This document shows, piece by piece, positions 13,852-21,201 of a DNA stretch of 21,318 nt. The position numbers and the translations under genes are program-made. The DNA is taken from assembly GCA_004557855.1 (NCBI GenBank), contig SFFJ01000031.1:1-21318 (forward strand), written 5' to 3'. Numbering within the stretch: position 1 is the stretch's first letter; every line of letters begins with the position of its first letter. The notes under the pieces are model-generated. The model was not told where the DNA came from and searched no databases. It saw only the letters and a program-made list of their open reading frames with translations. This DNA is from Oscillospiraceae bacterium. GTDB taxonomy: Bacteria > Bacillota > Clostridia > Oscillospirales > Ruminococcaceae.

Positions 13852-13923
13852 GGGCGGCGCAGCACAGCGGGGGAGGGCCGGCCCCGCAGGGGCGGCCCGA
13901 CAAACAGCGGAGCTGTGCCGCCC
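13852..13923 (+). repeat. GC-rich intergenic repeat, copy 3
   Basis: Outer arms GGGCGGC (13852-13858) and GCCGCCC (13917-13923). Inside are a hairpin GGGCC-G-GCCCC/GGGGC-GGCCC (13875-13898, loop GCA) and CAGC-GGA-GCTG (13905-13915). Its core matches copy 1 in reverse complement and its ends match copy 2. Confidence 0.75.
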
Positions 13924-13954
13924 GATTGTGCGGGGGGCAGCCTTCGGGCAGAGG

Positions 13955-13984
13955 AAAAGCCGCCCCCTTGCAGGGGCGGCTTTT
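13955..13984. terminator. Bidirectional terminator between rubrerythrin and oadB
   Basis: GCCGCCCC (13959-13966) pairs with GGGGCGGC (13973-13980) around 6 nt, flanked by AAAA and TTTT. It can end rubrerythrin transcripts and, on the minus strand, the decarboxylase operon. Confidence 0.85.
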
Positions 13985-14005
13985 GAAGTATGCTTATTGC
14001 AGAAA

Positions 14006-15274
14006 TCAGGCCTTGAACATCAGCAGCAGGAAACCGGCAGCAACAGCAGAACCGATAACACCGGCTACGTTGGGGCCCATGGCGTGCATCAGCAGGAAGT
14101 TAGTGGGATTGTACTTACGGCCCTCAACCTGGGATACACGGGCAGCCATAGGAACGGCGGAAACGCCGGCAGATCCGATCAGAGGATTGATCTTGCCGCC
14201 GGTAATGACGCACAGCAGCTTGCCCAGCAGAACACCACCGGCGGTGGAGAAGCAGAAGGCAGCCAGACCCATTACGACGATACCAATGGTCTGCAGGGAA
14301 AGGAAGGTCTGTCCATCGGCGGTAGCGCCAACGGTGGTACCCAGCATGATGGTAACGATGTTGCACAGGGCATTCTGGGCGGTGTCGGAAAGACGCTCGA
14401 CGCAGCCGGCCTCACGGAACAGGTTACCCAGCATCAGCATACCGATCAAAGCAGCGGTATCGGGGATGAGCATGATAACTACGCAGGAAACGATGATGGG
14501 GAAGATGACCTTCTCCGCCTTGGAGACCTTGCGCAGCTGGCCCATCTTGATGACGCGCTCTTTCTTGGTGGTCAGAGCCTTCATGATGGGGGGCTGGATC
14601 AGCGGGATCAGTGCCATGTAGGAGTAGGCAGCTACTGCGATGGCAGAGAGCAGCTCGGGAGCCAGCTTGTTGGTAACAAAGATAGCGGTAGGACCATCGG
14701 CGCCGCCGATGATACCGATAGCCGCAGCCTGGGCGGCGGTGAACAGGTGCTCGCCGCCGACGGTAATGGCATTGGCAAAGATAAAGGCTACATAGATACC
14801 CATCTGGGCGGCAGCGCCGAGCAGCAGGGAAACGGGGTTCGCCAGCAGGGGTCCGAAGTCAGTCATCGCGCCTACGCCCATGAAGATGAGGCAGGGGAAG
14901 ATGGAGGACTTAACACCGCGGTGAATGATCTTGAGCACGCCGGAATCATACCAATGTACGCTTGCCAGGTCGGACTGGGCTTTCGCCAGCGCCGTGACAA
15001 GCTCCGGATTGGACGGATCGGCGGCAAGTGCGGCCGAAGCATTGCGGACCGCAAGGGTGGCAGCTTCGGTGGCATCATGCATAATGCCGGTATCGGGCAG
15101 GTTGGCCAGCATCATACCAAAAGCGATGGGCAGCAGCAGCAGCGGCTCAAAGCCCTTTACGATGGCGCAATACAGCAGCACAAAGGAAATGAGCAGCATG
15201 ACACCCTGCTGCCAGCTCAAATTAGCAAAGCCGGAGCGAGCAAAGGTCTCGCCAATAATTCCAAAAAAGTCCAT
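14006..15274 (-). CDS. oadB: Na+-translocating decarboxylase, membrane beta subunit
   Basis: Membrane part of a biotin-dependent sodium pump: it takes carboxyl-biotin from the carrier, releases CO2 and exports Na+. About ten membrane helices are visible. Family motifs include MGVGAMTDFGPLL (about 132-144), GIIGGADGPTAIF with the conserved Asp at 193, and MGPNVAGVIGSAVAAG near the end. Odd: residues about 62-108 form an Ala-rich soluble insert (ATEAATLAVRNASAALAADP and onward) that typical beta subunits lack or have much shorter; the 422-residue length exceeds the usual ~375-435 range only slightly. Last gene of the four-gene operon, 19 nt after the carrier gene, ended by the terminator at 13955-13984. 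Confidence 0.93.
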   Translation of the reverse strand: MDFFGIIGETFARSGFANLSWQQGVMLLISFVLLYCAIVKGFEPLLLLPIAFGMMLANLPDTGIMHDATEAATLAVRNASAALAADPSNPELVTALAKAQSDLASVHWYDSGVLKIIHRGVKSSIFPCLIFMGVGAMTDFGPLLANPVSLLLGAAAQMGIYVAFIFANAITVGGEHLFTAAQAAAIGIIGGADGPTAIFVTNKLAPELLSAIAVAAYSYMALIPLIQPPIMKALTTKKERVIKMGQLRKVSKAEKVIFPIIVSCVVIMLIPDTAALIGMLMLGNLFREAGCVERLSDTAQNALCNIVTIMLGTTVGATADGQTFLSLQTIGIVVMGLAAFCFSTAGGVLLGKLLCVITGGKINPLIGSAGVSAVPMAARVSQVEGRKYNPTNFLLMHAMGPNVAGVIGSAVAAGFLLLMFKA

Positions 15275-15293
15275 TTAGTTTGTCCTCCCTCTA

Positions 15294-15701
15294 TCAAGAA
15301 AGAGTAGCCAGAACATCATCGGTATTTACAGAAGTGCCCTTGGCAGCAACGGAAGCAACGGTACCGTCGCAGGGAGCAACGATATCATTTTCCATCTTCA
15401 TGGCTTCCAGAATCAGAATAACGTCGCCGGCCTTAACAGCGGTGCCAACGGGGGCAACAACATTAAGTACGGTGCCGGGCATGGGGGCAATAACATTGGC
15501 GCCGCCGGCAGGAGCAGCTGCTACGGGAGCAGGAGCGGGAGCGGGGGCGGGGGCAGCTGCGGGTGCGGGAGCAGGAGCAGCCTTGGGGGCGGGAGCAGCA
15601 GCGGGTGCGGCAGCCGCGGAAGTATTGGTGATCTTCGCAGTATTCTTCTCAACTTCAACTTCGTAGTTTTTCCCGTTGAGAGTAACAACATACTTGGCCA
15701 T
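15294..15701 (-). CDS. Biotin carboxyl carrier subunit of the decarboxylase
   Basis: Carries the carboxyl group between the carboxyltransferase and the membrane subunit. Of its 135 residues, 1-27 form a conserved start (MAKYVVTLNGKNYEVEVEKN), 28-66 an Ala/Pro flexible linker (PAAAPAPKAAPAPAP-like), and 68-135 a biotinyl domain with the EAMKMEN motif; K102 is the biotin site. The linker should let the domain swing between active sites. It matches the small biotin subunits of glutaconyl-CoA and oxaloacetate decarboxylases. AGGAGG precedes the ATG. It is encoded between OadG and OadB; the carboxyltransferase itself has no biotin domain, so this is the complex's only carrier. Confidence 0.94.
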   Translation of the reverse strand: MAKYVVTLNGKNYEVEVEKNTAKITNTSAAAAPAAAPAPKAAPAPAPAAAPAPAPAPAPVAAAPAGGANVIAPMPGTVLNVVAPVGTAVKAGDVILILEAMKMENDIVAPCDGTVASVAAKGTSVNTDDVLATLS

Positions 15702-15724
15702 TTTGGTTTTCCTCCTCTAAAAAA

Positions 15725-16249
15725 TTAGCAAGCTTTGATGGATTTGATGGTGACGGTATCCAGGGTGAAGCCGTTATCGGCAGCACACTTGGAAACCAGC
15801 TCGGCAGCCTCCTCGGGCTTCAGGCCGCCCAGATCTTCGGGCAGCTCGATGGCGCGGATCGCACGGAAAGACAGCTCGGAAGGCTGGGTCCCCAGCTTAT
15901 CGGCAGTAATTGCCATGACCATCGCAGCGGTGGGCTCATCCACGCCGCACAGGGCCAGAACGGGCTTCAGAACATTGTAGCCGGCAACGAGAGTACGCAC
16001 GGCAGCCGCCGGTGCAGCAGCCTTGGCAGGCGCAGCAGCGGGAGCGGCTTTAGCAGCGGGTGCCGCGTTACCTTTTTTTCCGGTCAGTTTGGGAATGATC
16101 TTACCCATCAGCATAACGATGAGCGCCAGGATGATCAGCTCCATAAACACAACCAGAATACCGATCCCGGACATGACAAGGGATTCACCAAAGGTCAGGT
16201 TGTAGCTGCCGCCCTGTGCAACACGATCAGTCAGCATTTGTACTAACAT
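15725..16249 (-). CDS. oadG: OadG-family subunit with carboxy-terminal extension
   Basis: Small membrane-anchored subunit that holds the decarboxylase complex together. One membrane helix (about 23-50, MSGIGILVVFMELIILALIV) is followed by a basic stretch, an Ala/Pro/Lys linker (about 62-84), and a long soluble tail (85-174). The tail includes AAMVMAITADKLGTQPSELS, similar to a motif in longer clostridial OadG proteins, and then about 40 more residues I do not recognise, ending in two cysteines overall (SKCAADNG, SIKAC). At 174 residues it is about twice the size of classical OadG (~80-110). GGAGG lies 9 nt before the ATG. Second gene of the operon, 22 nt after the carboxyltransferase. Confidence 0.85.
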   Translation of the reverse strand: MLVQMLTDRVAQGGSYNLTFGESLVMSGIGILVVFMELIILALIVMLMGKIIPKLTGKKGNAAPAAKAAPAAAPAKAAAPAAAVRTLVAGYNVLKPVLALCGVDEPTAAMVMAITADKLGTQPSELSFRAIRAIELPEDLGGLKPEEAAELVSKCAADNGFTLDTVTIKSIKAC

Positions 16250-16271
16250 CAGTCTTTACCTCCTTCTTCTT

Positions 16272-17660
16272 TTATTTTACCTCACGGATAGAAAAGTGAA
16301 TTTCGTTATCGTCCTCTTTGCGGTCGCGCTTCTCAAAGAAAGCCTCCGCCTGCGCGGGGAACGCAATGTAGGAGAGAACATCCTCATCGCTGTGGGCACG
16401 CTCGCCCAGCTCCCGCTTGGCTTTCTCAAAGCCGGGCTCCAGCAGGTCGGCGTAGCGCTGGGTAATGGGTTTTTCGTCACCCAGCACCAGCTTCTGTACT
16501 TCGGGGTCTATCTTGCCCGGAGCGCGGCCATACTCGCCTTTGACGTAGGCTTTGATCTCTTTGGAAACATTCTTATAGCGTCCGCCGGTCAGCACATTTA
16601 CCGTGGCCTGAACACCGACCATCTGGCTCATGGGCGTAACGAGCGGAGGATAACCAAGATCTTTACGAACCTTCGGGACCTCCAGCAGCACGGCATCCAG
16701 CTTATCCAAAGCCTTCTGCGCGGTGAGCTGGGCAACCAGGTTGGAGAGCATGCCGCCCGGCACCTGATAGATGAGTGCATCGGTGGCGTTGCCCATTACA
16801 ACGGGGTTCAGCAGGCCGTTAGCAAGGTATTTTGCCCGGACGGGCTTAAAGAAATCGTTGATCTTCTTTGCAGCGTCCTCCTTGACGGAGATCTCGTAGC
16901 CCATTTCACGCAGGGCATAAACAAGGGTCTCCGTGGGGGGCTGGCTGGTGCCGCCGGAGAAGCAGGAGATGGCGGTATCGATGACGTCGGCGCCGGCCTC
17001 TACGGCCTTCAGCAGCGTCATGGGGCCCAGGCCCGTGGTATTGTGGGTGTGGATGACAATGGGAACCTTGACCTCCTTCTTGAGGGCGGTAACAAGGTCG
17101 AAGGCCTCCTTGGGGCTCATGATGCCGGCCATATCCTTGACGCAGATGGACTGAACGCCCAGCGCCTCGATCTCCTTGGCCAGCTTGACATAGCTTTCAA
17201 GATTGTGGATGGGGCTGATGGTATAGCAGATGCAGCCGGAGGCGATGGCACCGCACTTGAGGGTCTCATCGACGGCTACTTCGATATTGCGGATATCATT
17301 GAGGGCATCGAAGATACGGATGATATCAATGCCGTTTTCCACCGATTTGCGGACGAACATACGCACCACATCATCGGGATAATGCTTATAGCCCAGCAGG
17401 TTCTGGCCGCGCAGCAGCATCTGCAGCGGGGTCTTGGGGCAGGCCTTTTTGATCTTGCGAAGGCGCTCCCACGGATCCTCGTTGAGGTAGCGCAGGCAGC
17501 TGTCAAAGGTGGCGCCGCCCCAGCACTCCAGCGAATAGTACCCGGCGTTATCCAATTCAGTCAGAATCGGCTCGAACTCATCGAACGCCATACGGGTGGC
17601 GATGAGCGACTGGTTGGCATCACGCAACACGGTCTCGGTGAACTTTACGGTTTTTTTCAT
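16272..17660 (-). CDS. oadA: Carboxyltransferase subunit of oxaloacetate decarboxylase (OadA/PycB type)
   Basis: Moves the carboxyl group from oxaloacetate to biotin, leaving pyruvate. Of 462 residues, about 5-270 form a TIM-barrel HMGL-like domain. Visible catalytic and metal residues are D14/Q17 (LRDANQS), K175 (CVKDMAG, usually carbamylated) and H204/H206 (IHTHNTTG). The rest is the conserved carboxylase domain (PGGMLSNL, ATVNVLTGGRYK). There is no biotin domain; that is a separate gene in the same operon. The HMGL-type domain argues for oxaloacetate rather than glutaconyl-CoA or methylmalonyl-CoA. The ATG at 17660 has GCAGGAGGG upstream; the frame extends ten codons further without need. 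First gene of the operon, promoter at 17786-17815. Confidence 0.93.
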   Translation of the reverse strand: MKKTVKFTETVLRDANQSLIATRMAFDEFEPILTELDNAGYYSLECWGGATFDSCLRYLNEDPWERLRKIKKACPKTPLQMLLRGQNLLGYKHYPDDVVRMFVRKSVENGIDIIRIFDALNDIRNIEVAVDETLKCGAIASGCICYTISPIHNLESYVKLAKEIEALGVQSICVKDMAGIMSPKEAFDLVTALKKEVKVPIVIHTHNTTGLGPMTLLKAVEAGADVIDTAISCFSGGTSQPPTETLVYALREMGYEISVKEDAAKKINDFFKPVRAKYLANGLLNPVVMGNATDALIYQVPGGMLSNLVAQLTAQKALDKLDAVLLEVPKVRKDLGYPPLVTPMSQMVGVQATVNVLTGGRYKNVSKEIKAYVKGEYGRAPGKIDPEVQKLVLGDEKPITQRYADLLEPGFEKAKRELGERAHSDEDVLSYIAFPAQAEAFFEKRDRKEDDNEIHFSIREVK

Positions 17661-17725
17661 GGCAATCCCTCCTGCGGTTTTGTATTCCATTTGATCTGAT
17701 GCAAAACAGGAACGCTGCAGATGGC

Positions 17726-17762
17726 GGCATAACGGGAATGACCCGGCAGGGCCTATTATGCC
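17726..17762 (-). promoter_or_regulatory. Leader hairpin of the decarboxylase operon
   Basis: GGCATAA (17726-17732) and TTATGCC (17756-17762) pair perfectly, with CGGG/CCCG inside. It is in a leader of about 120 nt. It has no T-run, so it is not a terminator; it matches no riboswitch I recognise. Confidence 0.4.
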
Positions 17763-17785
17763 CCCATTAAAACGCTTACCTTGGT

Positions 17786-17815
17786 ATTATAGTACATTTT
17801 CGACCGAAAGTGCAA
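17786..17815 (-). promoter_or_regulatory. Promoter of the decarboxylase operon
   Basis: On the minus strand TTGCAC (17815-17810), an 18-bp spacer and a perfect TATAAT (17791-17786). The spacer includes the dyad TTTCG/CGAAA (17799-17810 region), a possible operator. Confidence 0.65.
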
Positions 17816-17940
17816 TACCTTATCGATTTAATTTAGGGAATTTTTCATAGCAAAATCATTATAAGAATTGCAAGAGATCAAAAGGAAGCATACTATTTTA
17901 TATAGGTTAACAGATTTTTAGCGAAAAACCCGTCAAAACA

Positions 17941-17984
17941 ACAAGAACGGGGAGGACGCATTCCTCCCCACTTGTGGGTTTTTT
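17941..17984. terminator. Terminator of the redox operon
   Basis: GGGGAGGA (17949-17956) pairs with TCCTCCCC (17962-17969) and can be extended by ACAAG/CTTGT. On the plus strand GGGTTTTTT follows; on the minus strand a looser T-rich tract follows. The T-run overlaps the very end of the DUF1667 gene. Confidence 0.7.
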
Positions 17985-18333
17985 ACATATCGCGGCTGGC
18001 AACAAAATTGACGCCGGTCCCGCCGATATCGGGCAGGATCACATCGCCGCAGCACACCGGGGACGAAATTTCCACCGCATCCAGCATCCGGACAGCTTCC
18101 CGCACCAGCGAACGGGGCAGGGGGCCGTCGGTTTTGACCGGCAGGCGGGGGTGAACGCCGCCGGTGATCCGGACGGTAGAGGTGACCACACGGGTGGGGT
18201 TGGTCATCTCGGCAATACCGTACTGCTGCCCGCGGGGACAGCCAAAGCCGGTGATCTGCCAGCCCTCGGCGGTCTGCTCGGCGGTCAGGTGGCAGCCCTT
18301 GGGACAAACGATACAGATAAGCTGCTGTTTCAT
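17983..18333 (-). CDS. DUF1667 small cysteine-rich redox-operon protein
   Basis: A 116-residue protein of the DUF1667 family, found in Firmicutes after an FAD oxidoreductase and a GlpA-like dehydrogenase, as here. The start MKQQLICIVCPKGCHL has a C-x2-C-x3-C cluster, with further cysteines in FGCPRG and VCCGD, so it may bind an iron-sulfur cluster or zinc (inference). No catalytic role is established. Its ATG overlaps the stop of the gene before it as ATGA, a sign of coupled translation. The frame is open further upstream, within the previous gene, but the ATG at 18333 is preceded by GGAGG and matches the family's start. Confidence 0.88.
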   Translation of the reverse strand: MKQQLICIVCPKGCHLTAEQTAEGWQITGFGCPRGQQYGIAEMTNPTRVVTSTVRITGGVHPRLPVKTDGPLPRSLVREAVRMLDAVEISSPVCCGDVILPDIGGTGVNFVASRDM

Positions 18334-19601
18334 TGGGTAAGCTCCTCCTTTGCGATGACCGAAACGGTGACGCTGCCGACCGCCTTTTCCAAAAGGGGAC
18401 GGGGCAGGGCGATCTTTTCCATTTCGCCGGGGGCCATATGCTCCCGCGGGAAGCGGCACAGCAGATTGCCGGCTTCATCGGTCACGGTGATGATGCGGTC
18501 CCGGTAGACATTATTGACCCGGAAGAAGACCTCGCACAGCTTTTCCACGCCCTCCAAACGGATGTGCTGGGGGACGGTGTAGTTGACGGCGTTGCCGTTT
18601 TTCAGCTCGATGCACCGGCCGGAGATTTCCTCGCCCAGTGCATAGCGGGCAGCGGCGGCGCCGGCCTTTTCGCTTTCGGCGGAAACAAAATCCACCAGAT
18701 CATGGACGTGAACCACATTGCCGCAGGCAAAGATGCCGGGTGCCATGGTCTCCATGTTTTCATATACGATAGCACCGTTGGTGCGGCGATCCATGGGGAT
18801 GCCTGCGCCGCGGGTCAGCTCGTTTTCGGGGATCAGGCCGACCGAAAGCAGAACGGTATCGCAGTCGAAGGTCTGCTCGGTGCCGGGGATGGGACGACGG
18901 TTTTCATCCACCCGGCTGATGACCACCTGCTCCACACGCTCCCGGCCGATGATATCGGTGATGGTGTGGGAGAGGTACAGCGGGATATCGTAGTCATTGA
19001 GGCACTGGACGATATTGCGGTTCAGGCCGTTGGAATAGGGGCAAAGCTCCACGCAGGCCAGCACCTTGGCACCCTCCAGCGTCATGCGGCGCGCCATGAT
19101 AAGACCGATATCACCGGAGCCGAGGATGACCACCCGGCGGCCGACCATATAGCCCTCCATATTGACATAACGCTGCGCGGCCCCTGCGGTAAAGATACCG
19201 GCAGGACGATCGCCCGGAATGGCGATGGCGCCGCGGGTACGCTCCCGGCAGCCCATGGCCAGCACTACGGCGCCGGCCTTCAGCTCCCGGTAGCCGTCCA
19301 CGGTATTGATGCAGCAGACCCGGCGGTCGGCAGTGATCTCCACCACCATGGTGTCAAGAAGCACCTCGGCCTTTGTTTCCTGCAGCAGCTTAATGAAGCG
19401 CCCGGCGTATTCGGGGCCGGTCAGCTCCTCCTTGAAGCGGTGCAGGCCGAAGCCGTTGTGGATGCACTGATTGAGGATGCCGCCCAGCTCCTTGTCACGC
19501 TCGATGACCAGAACCTTTTTGGCACCCTTTTCGCAGGCGGAGCAGGCAGCGGCCAATCCGGCCGGCCCGCCGCCGATGACGATCACATCATAATTTTTCA
19601 T
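18330..19601 (-). CDS. Pyridine-nucleotide/FAD-dependent oxidoreductase
   Basis: A 423-residue flavoprotein that probably passes electrons between the GlpA-like dehydrogenase and NAD(H) or another carrier. The FAD-binding GGGPAGLAAA lies near residue 8, a second dinucleotide fold GSGDIGLIMA near 160, and the FAD-closing segment GIFACGNVVHVHD near 285-300. The last ~90 residues form a domain seen in this operon's family. The ATG at 19601 has AAAGGAGG upstream, but that site forms a GGAGG-TCT-CCTCC type hairpin (19603-19615). It overlaps the stop of the gene before it by 4 nt, so ribosomes ending there may open the hairpin. Substrate not determinable from sequence. Confidence 0.9.
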   Translation of the reverse strand: MKNYDVIVIGGGPAGLAAACSACEKGAKKVLVIERDKELGGILNQCIHNGFGLHRFKEELTGPEYAGRFIKLLQETKAEVLLDTMVVEITADRRVCCINTVDGYRELKAGAVVLAMGCRERTRGAIAIPGDRPAGIFTAGAAQRYVNMEGYMVGRRVVILGSGDIGLIMARRMTLEGAKVLACVELCPYSNGLNRNIVQCLNDYDIPLYLSHTITDIIGRERVEQVVISRVDENRRPIPGTEQTFDCDTVLLSVGLIPENELTRGAGIPMDRRTNGAIVYENMETMAPGIFACGNVVHVHDLVDFVSAESEKAGAAAARYALGEEISGRCIELKNGNAVNYTVPQHIRLEGVEKLCEVFFRVNNVYRDRIITVTDEAGNLLCRFPREHMAPGEMEKIALPRPLLEKAVGSVTVSVIAKEELTQ

Positions 19602-21049
19602 TGGAGGTCTCCTCCTTTGCCGGTTTTGGTCTGCCCGCACAGCAGCCAGCTGCCTTCCTCATCCATCAGCACCTGCTCCTTGGGCACGCCCAACTCCCGC
19701 GCGATGATCTCATGCACACGGGGGCCGCAGAAGCCACCCTGACACCGGCCCATACCGGCGTTGCAGCGGCGCTTGATGGCATCGATGGAGGTGGGGACGA
19801 TGGGGCGGTGCAGCGCATCGACGATCTCCCCCTCGGTGACGGTCTCGCACCGGCAGATGACCCGTCCGTACAGCGGGTTTTCCTTAATAAGCGCCGCTTT
19901 TTCCTTGGCCGAAAGCCGATGGAATACGGTGCGGCGGCGGGTATCGATAAAGTCCTTCTTCGCTTCGGTTTGCAGCCCGCAGCCCCGCAGCAGCTCTACG
20001 GCCATTTCCGCAATGGCGGGGGCGGCGGAAAGCCCGGGGGAACGGATGCCCGCCAGGTTGATAAAGCCGGGCGCCTGCCGGGACTCCTCGATGATGAAGT
20101 CCTCCTGCTGGGTGTAGCAGCGCACCCCGGAGAAATTGCGGATGCTTTCCCGGTAGTTGAGGTCGGGAATGCTCTTGGCGGCGGCGGTACGTACTTCCTC
20201 CAGCCCGAAGGCGGTATTGGCCACGCTTTCCACGTCATCCACGGCGTCGGCGCTCGGCCCGACGATCAGATTGCCGTGAACGGTGGGAGCCACCAGAACG
20301 CCCTTGCCTTTTTCATTGGGACACTGGAAGATAACGTGGCTTACCACATTACCCTGCGATTTATCCATAATATAGTATTCGCCCCGCACACCGTGCACGG
20401 TAAAGCCGGTGCCGCCCACCATCTCGTGGACCTTATCACAGTGCAGCCCGGCGGCATTTATAATGTAGCGGGCCTCAAAATCCCCCTTGGGGGTGTGCAG
20501 GCGGTAGCCGCCATCTATGCGGTCAATGCCGGTGACGGGGGCGGAAAGCTGCACCTCGCAGCCGTTCACCACCGCGGTTTCGGCCAGCGCCAGGGCAAAT
20601 TCCCACGGGCTGACAATGGCAGCGGAGGGCGCATAAAGCGCAGCGGTCACCTTTTCGCTCACATTCGGCTCCAATGCACGTACCTCATCGGCGGTCAGCA
20701 GCTCTACACCGGGAACGCCGTTTTCCAGCCCCTGCCGGTACAGCATCTCCAGGTGGCGTTCATCCTCCTCATTGAAGGCCAGCACAAGGGAACCGATCTC
20801 ATCCCGTTCGACATCCAGCTTTTCACAAATCTCCTTGGCCAACTTTACGCCGCGTACATTGGTTTTGGCCATCAGGCTGCCGGGTGCGGGGTCGTAACCG
20901 GCGTGAAGAATGGCGCTGTTGGCTTTGGTGGTCACATTGGCCACATCGTTTTTCGCCTCCAGCACCAGTACACGGCAGTTATACCGGCTCAATTCATAGG
21001 CGGCAGCAGCGCCCACAACTCCGCAGCCGATAACGGCAACATCATACAT
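19598..21049 (-). CDS. FAD-dependent dehydrogenase with [2Fe-2S] BFD-like domain (GlpA-like)
   Basis: A 483-residue flavoprotein. Residues 1-370 form a DAO-type FAD fold beginning AVIGCGVVGAAAAYELSRY, with HAGYDPAPGS as in glycerol-3-phosphate and 2-hydroxyglutarate oxidoreductases. Residues about 395-450 form a BFD-like domain with cysteines C399, C401, C436 and C441 (ICRCET, GRCQGGFC) for a [2Fe-2S] cluster, as in anaerobic GlpA. Anaerobic glycerol-3-phosphate dehydrogenase is the likeliest role, but 2-hydroxy-acid oxidation is possible; no glycerol kinase or transporter is near. The ATG at 21049 has AGGAGG 8 nt upstream. First gene of the operon. Confidence 0.9.
   Translation of the reverse strand: MYDVAVIGCGVVGAAAAYELSRYNCRVLVLEAKNDVANVTTKANSAILHAGYDPAPGSLMAKTNVRGVKLAKEICEKLDVERDEIGSLVLAFNEEDERHLEMLYRQGLENGVPGVELLTADEVRALEPNVSEKVTAALYAPSAAIVSPWEFALALAETAVVNGCEVQLSAPVTGIDRIDGGYRLHTPKGDFEARYIINAAGLHCDKVHEMVGGTGFTVHGVRGEYYIMDKSQGNVVSHVIFQCPNEKGKGVLVAPTVHGNLIVGPSADAVDDVESVANTAFGLEEVRTAAAKSIPDLNYRESIRNFSGVRCYTQQEDFIIEESRQAPGFINLAGIRSPGLSAAPAIAEMAVELLRGCGLQTEAKKDFIDTRRRTVFHRLSAKEKAALIKENPLYGRVICRCETVTEGEIVDALHRPIVPTSIDAIKRRCNAGMGRCQGGFCGPRVHEIIARELGVPKEQVLMDEEGSWLLCGQTKTGKGGDLQ
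19603..19615 (-). promoter_or_regulatory. Hairpin over the ribosome site of the second redox gene
   Basis: GGAGG and CCTCC pair around three bases, directly upstream of the ATG at 19601. On the minus strand the 5' arm is the ribosome site itself. The upstream gene's stop codon lies just after it (19600-19598), so translation of the upstream gene would open it. Confidence 0.65.
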
Positions 21050-21103
21050 GTTTCGTTCCTCCTGTATTTTATTGAAAGAAAGGAAATTGTTAAATCCAAA
21101 ACA

Positions 21104-21132
21104 AATATACCATTTTAGTACGGGTAATTCAA
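21104..21132 (-). promoter_or_regulatory. Promoter of the redox operon
   Basis: On the minus strand TTGAAT (21132-21127), a 17-bp spacer and TATATT (21109-21104) with TG one base upstream (extended -10). It lies about 55 nt before the first ATG and is back-to-back with the strong promoter at 21167-21195. Confidence 0.72.
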
Positions 21133-21166
21133 TAGCAAAAAAAGAAAAGAAACCCGGAAAAAACAA

Positions 21167-21195
21167 TTGACATGGGAAGTGAGCTGTGGTATGAT
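21167..21195 (+). promoter_or_regulatory. Strong promoter, probably of an rRNA operon
   Basis: TTGACA (21167-21172), a 17-bp spacer and TATGAT (21190-21195). An A-rich tract (about 21134-21164) upstream resembles an UP element. Start near 21202. Confidence 0.8.
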
Positions 21196-21201
21196 ATAAA
21201 A

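Larger units (their letters stand above)
17661..17982. other. Intergenic region between the decarboxylase and redox operons
   Basis: About 320 bp without a gene. It holds the decarboxylase leader with a hairpin (17726-17762), its promoter (17786-17815), an AT-rich stretch (17822-17935) with one more minus-strand TATAAT (17863-17858) lacking a good -35, and the terminator of the redox operon (17941-17984). Nothing else is evident. Confidence 0.7.

Noticed and set aside
15490..15620. Tandem DNA repeat or CRISPR-like array
   Set aside because: The repeats encode the Ala/Pro linker of the biotin carrier. Units are short and irregular with no spacers; no CRISPR array exists in the window.
16272..17660. 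Methylmalonyl-CoA or glutaconyl-CoA decarboxylase
   Set aside because: Those use a crotonase-fold acyl-CoA carboxyltransferase; this one is an HMGL/TIM-barrel type, which fits oxaloacetate.
19601..21118. Long plus-strand frame opposite the GlpA-like gene
   Set aside because: Shadow of a clearly recognised flavoprotein; low-complexity Gly/His composition and no start signals.
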